Assembly: GCF_014640535.1 (NCBI RefSeq)
Contig: NZ_BMHD01000002.1
Coordinates: 62,001 to 126,000, forward strand
Source of the DNA: Cnuibacter physcomitrellae
Lineage (GTDB): Bacteria; Actinomycetota; Actinomycetes; Actinomycetales; Microbacteriaceae
DNA: 64,000 nucleotides
Reading direction: 5' to 3'
A program made the translations under genes and the position numbers. Shown here one piece after another: positions 59,154 through 64,000 of this stretch (the first letter of the stretch is position 1; each line of letters begins with the position of its first letter). Below the pieces are notes generated by a model, which made no database searches, was not told the DNA's origin, and saw only the letters and a list, made by a program, of their open reading frames with translations.

Positions 59154-59498
59154 CTACTTCTTGGCGGCCTTCACCAGCTTGGCGAGCACGTGGCCGGCGA
59201 CGAGGACGAACGGGATGCCGACCGCGAGGAGCGCGATGAGGTTCGGCTGGAACCGCACGCCGAGCGACGTGGTGACGTACGCCCCGATCGGGACGCTCAC
59301 GCCGCCGCCGCCGAAGCCCTCCCCCTCCGCGTCGGCGTCGGACTTCGCCCCCATGTTGCCGTTGCCGCCGCCGAAGCCGAACCACACCAGCGCGACGGGA
59401 ACGATGGTCGCTCCGTCGATCTCGACCGGAGCCCCGTAGGACGCGTCCACGCCGAGGCGCTTGAGCGGCTCGGTGACCTTCTCGACCAGCTGAGTCAT
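59154..59498 (-). CDS. GerW/YtfJ-like family protein
   Basis: 114 aa. A GerW-type core (KVTEPLKRLGVDASYGAPVEIDGATIVPVALV) is followed by a glycine-rich stretch (GGGNGNMGAKSDADAEGEGFGGGG) and a hydrophobic C-terminal helix with a Lys tail. The family is named for spore proteins, but many non-sporulating actinobacteria have it. The ATG at 59498 follows TAGCGT by six bases (leaderless). Confidence 0.85.
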   Translation of the reverse strand: MTQLVEKVTEPLKRLGVDASYGAPVEIDGATIVPVALVWFGFGGGNGNMGAKSDADAEGEGFGGGGVSVPIGAYVTTSLGVRFQPNLIALLAVGIPFVLVAGHVLAKLVKAAKK

Positions 59499-59504
59499 GC
59501 ATCC

Positions 59505-59510
59505 ACGCTA
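59505..59510 (-). promoter_or_regulatory. -10 box TAGCGT for leaderless GerW-like gene
   Basis: Complement of ACGCTA; six bases to the ATG at 59498. Confidence 0.45.
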
Positions 59511-59614
59511 CCGCTGAAGCACCCCGCACGCACGGGCACCCTGAAGCTGTGTGCGCCGTCGGCCGATCCCGGTACGGTGAGCACGCGAGACCCCGAATCC
59601 CCTGAGGAGATCAG

Positions 59615-61816
<2,202 letters not shown>

Positions 61817-61824
61817 GGAGCACG

Positions 61825-64000
61825 ATGAGCGACGAGGCCCGCATCCCGCGGTCGACGTACCGGCTGCAGATCACGCCGGAGTTCACTCTCACCGACGCCG
61901 CGGAGCTGGTGCCGTACCTGCGCCGGCTCGGCGTCGACTGGGTGTACGTGTCGCCGATCCTGCAGGCGGAGGCCGGCTCGCAGCACGGGTACGACGTCAC
62001 CGACCACTCCCGCATCGACCGCGAGCGCGGCGGCGAGGAGGGCTTCGACGCGCTCGTCGCCGCGGCGCGCGAGGACGGCGTGGGGCTGCTCGTCGACATC
62101 GTGCCGAACCACGTCGGTGTCGCGACGCCCGCGCAGAACCCGTGGTGGTGGGACCTCCTCACCTACGGGCGGGAGTCGCGCTACGCCGAGGCGTTCGACG
62201 TCGACTGGGAGGCCGGCGACGGCCGCATCCTCATCCCCGTGCTCGGCGACTCCTCGACGGCCGACCTCGTCGTCGAGGGCGACGAGCTGGTGTACTTCGA
62301 CAACCGGTACCCGATCGCACCGGGCACAGGTGGCGACGATGCCCAGGCGGTCCACGATCGGCAGCACTACCGTCTGGTCGACTGGCGGCTCGAGAGCACC
62401 GACCTCAACTACCGTCGCTTCTTCGCCGTCTCCACCCTCGCGGCGGTGCGCGTCGAGGTGCCGTGGGTGTTCGACGAGTCGCACGCCGAGATCCGGCGCT
62501 GGTTCGACGAGGGACTGGCCGACGGCCTCCGCGTCGACCACCCGGACGGGTTGGCCGACCCGGGTGGCTACATCAGCGACCTCGCGGAGCTCACCGGCGG
62601 CCGGTACGTCCTCATCGAGAAGATCCTCGAGGGCGACGAGCCCCTGCACCCCGACTGGCCCTCCGCGGGCACGACCGGCTACGACGCGCTCGCGATCCTC
62701 GACCGCGTGTTCGTCGACCCGGCGGGCGAGGCGCCGCTGACGGCGCTGGCCGACGAACTGCGCGGGCGCCCGCAGAGCTACGCCGACCTGATCCACGACA
62801 CGAAGCGGGCCGTCGCAGACGGCATCCTGCAGTCCGAGGTGCGGCGACTGGCCCGCGACATCGTGCGGGCAGGCGGCATCGACGCGACCGACGACGAGGC
62901 GGTGCTGCACGACGGCATCGCGGAGCTGCTCACCTGCTTCCCCGTGTACCGCTCCTACCTGCCGCACGGCACGGAGGCGTGGACCCAGACGCTCGAGGCG
63001 GCGAAGCAGCGCCGCCCCGACCTCGCCGCCGTGCTCGACGACCTCGCCGCCGCCTTCCAGCGCACCGGGACGGCTCCGAGCATCCGCTTCCAGCAGACCT
63101 CGGGCATGGTGATGGCGAAGGGCGTCGAGGACTGCGCGTTCTACCGCTACACCCGCCTCACCAGCCTCACCGAGGTGGGAGCCGAGCCGCAGGAGTTCAG
63201 CGTCTCCCCCGCCCGCTTCCACGAGCTCCAGGCGCACCGCGCCTCGGTGCTGCCCGACTCGATGACCACGTTGTCCACCCACGACACGAAGCGGTCCGAG
63301 GACACCCGTGCCCGCATCAGTGCGCTCGCCGAGATCCCCGGCGAGTGGGCGGATGCGCTGGGTCGGCTCCGCGAAGCTGCTCCCGTGGGAGACGGGTCGT
63401 TCGAGAACCTTCTCTGGCAGGCCGTCGTCGGCGCGTGGCCGCTGTCGCGGGAGCGCGCCCACGCCTACGCCGAGAAGGCGGCCCGCGAGGCCGGCGACTC
63501 GACGGCGTGGCTCGACGTCGACGAGGAGTTCGAGGCGCGCATGCATGCCGCCGTCGACGCCGCGTACGACGACCCTGCGGTGCGGGAGATCGTCGAGGAC
63601 GTGGTGGCGCGTCTGCGTGAGGCCGGCTGGTCGAACTCGCTCGGCGAGAAGCTCGTGCAGCTGACCGCCCCCGGAGTACCCGACGTGTACCAGGGCACCG
63701 AGCTCTGGGACCGCTCCCTCGTCGACCCCGACAACCGCCGCCCGGTCGACTACCGCGCGCGGGTGACGACGCTCGACCGCCTCGACGGCGGGTGGACGCC
63801 CCCGGTCGACGACGAGGGCGCCGCCAAGCTCCTCGTCGTGTCGCGTGCGCTGCGGCTGCGGCGCGACCGTCCCGAGCTCTTCACGGGGTACCGCCCGCTC
63901 GTCGCGGAGGGCGAGGCCGCCGACCACGTCCTCGCCTTCGACCGCGGCGGCGCGATCACCGTCGCGACGCGCCTGCCGATCGGGCTCGCCGCCCGCGGCG
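61825..64000 (+). CDS. treY: Malto-oligosyltrehalose synthase TreY (cut by window end)
   Basis: First 725 residues; the reading frame is open at the window edge. GH13 enzyme that turns the reducing end of maltodextrins into a trehalose unit. It starts [44 protein letters not shown] and [10 protein letters not shown] (acid Glu) are the barrel motifs; [12 protein letters not shown] is TreY-specific. Starts with ATG and GTGAGGAG upstream. TreZ is expected next. Confidence 0.95.
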   Translation, partial: MSDEARIPRSTYRLQITPEFTLTDAAELVPYLRRLGVDWVYVSPILQAEAGSQHGYDVTDHSRIDRERGGEEGFDALVAAAREDGVGLLVDIVPNHVGVATPAQNPWWWDLLTYGRESRYAEAFDVDWEAGDGRILIPVLGDSSTADLVVEGDELVYFDNRYPIAPGTGGDDAQAVHDRQHYRLVDWRLESTDLNYRRFFAVSTLAAVRVEVPWVFDESHAEIRRWFDEGLADGLRVDHPDGLADPGGYISDLAELTGGRYVLIEKILEGDEPLHPDWPSAGTTGYDALAILDRVFVDPAGEAPLTALADELRGRPQSYADLIHDTKRAVADGILQSEVRRLARDIVRAGGIDATDDEAVLHDGIAELLTCFPVYRSYLPHGTEAWTQTLEAAKQRRPDLAAVLDDLAAAFQRTGTAPSIRFQQTSGMVMAKGVEDCAFYRYTRLTSLTEVGAEPQEFSVSPARFHELQAHRASVLPDSMTTLSTHDTKRSEDTRARISALAEIPGEWADALGRLREAAPVGDGSFENLLWQAVVGAWPLSRERAHAYAEKAAREAGDSTAWLDVDEEFEARMHAAVDAAYDDPAVREIVEDVVARLREAGWSNSLGEKLVQLTAPGVPDVYQGTELWDRSLVDPDNRRPVDYRARVTTLDRLDGGWTPPVDDEGAAKLLVVSRALRLRRDRPELFTGYRPLVAEGEAADHVLAFDRGGAITVATRLPIGLAARG

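Overview
This window is chromosomal DNA from a high-GC actinobacterium. The best fit is the family Microbacteriaceae. The evidence is GC near 70%, frequent GTG starts, many ATGA/GTGA gene overlaps, TANNNT -10 boxes placed directly before start codons, a mycothiol-type DsbA-like protein, an SCO4848-like small membrane protein, paired ClpP1/ClpP2, and a RamB-type regulator beside a GTP-dependent PEP carboxykinase. The genus cannot be fixed from sequence alone. I see no prophage, insertion sequence, CRISPR array or defence island; codon use looks uniform throughout.

Layout. 1-6 kb: cytochrome bd operon cydABDC (minus strand), with a palindromic operator candidate between cydA and a DedA-family gene. 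6.7-10.7 kb: an OsmX/OpuC-type osmolyte ABC importer (ATPase, two permeases, binding protein, all overlapping by 4 nt) and a TetR regulator. 10.8-15.3 kb: an App1-like phosphatase, then a RamB/PrpR-type regulator divergent from pckG. 15.3-19.5 kb: a run of four hairpins, valS, a GNAT acetyltransferase and small genes. 19.6-26 kb: methyltransferase, BenE transporter, clpX, clpP2, clpP1 and tig (protein quality control). 26-30.9 kb: tRNA-Pro, tRNA-Gly, membrane proteins, nitroreductase and Dps. 31-36.2 kb: a five-gene operon (CoA ligase, rpiB, Nei glycosylase, PaiB-like flavoprotein, amidohydrolase). 36.3-44.5 kb: DUF4184, a dehydrogenase, a DsbA-like protein, pepN, an MscS channel, a truncated haemoglobin and an FAD dehydrogenase. 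44.5-50.2 kb: a catalytically degenerate D-Ala-D-Ala carboxypeptidase relative, a zincin whose start codon overlaps a tRNA-His, oligoribonuclease, tRNA-Arg, msrA and a single-stranded DNA-binding protein. 50.3-55.5 kb: lipoprotein, ettA, two thioesterases and a pentapeptide-repeat protein. 55.5-59.1 kb: a TPP-riboswitch-controlled ECF importer of the YkoEDC type plus a small kinase. 59.6-64 kb: glgX/treX and treY (cut by the window end), for glycogen and trehalose metabolism.

Most of the window is ordinary core genome. The order valS, clpX-clpP2-clpP1-tig, nei-rpiB, Rv2466c-like, pepN, glbO follows the M. tuberculosis Rv2448c-Rv2470 block. The most interesting signals are regulatory: (i) about fourteen genes whose start codon lies exactly 6-7 nt after a -10-like hexamer, implying widespread leaderless transcription, including a 7-codon leader ORF coupled to dedA; (ii) the ATG that shares its A with the CCA end of tRNA-His; (iii) several very long perfect hairpins in intergenic gaps that may be copies of intergenic repeats; (iv) the S11-family pseudoenzyme; and (v) the kinase in the thiamine-riboswitch operon. 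I did not find a convincing new multi-gene system.
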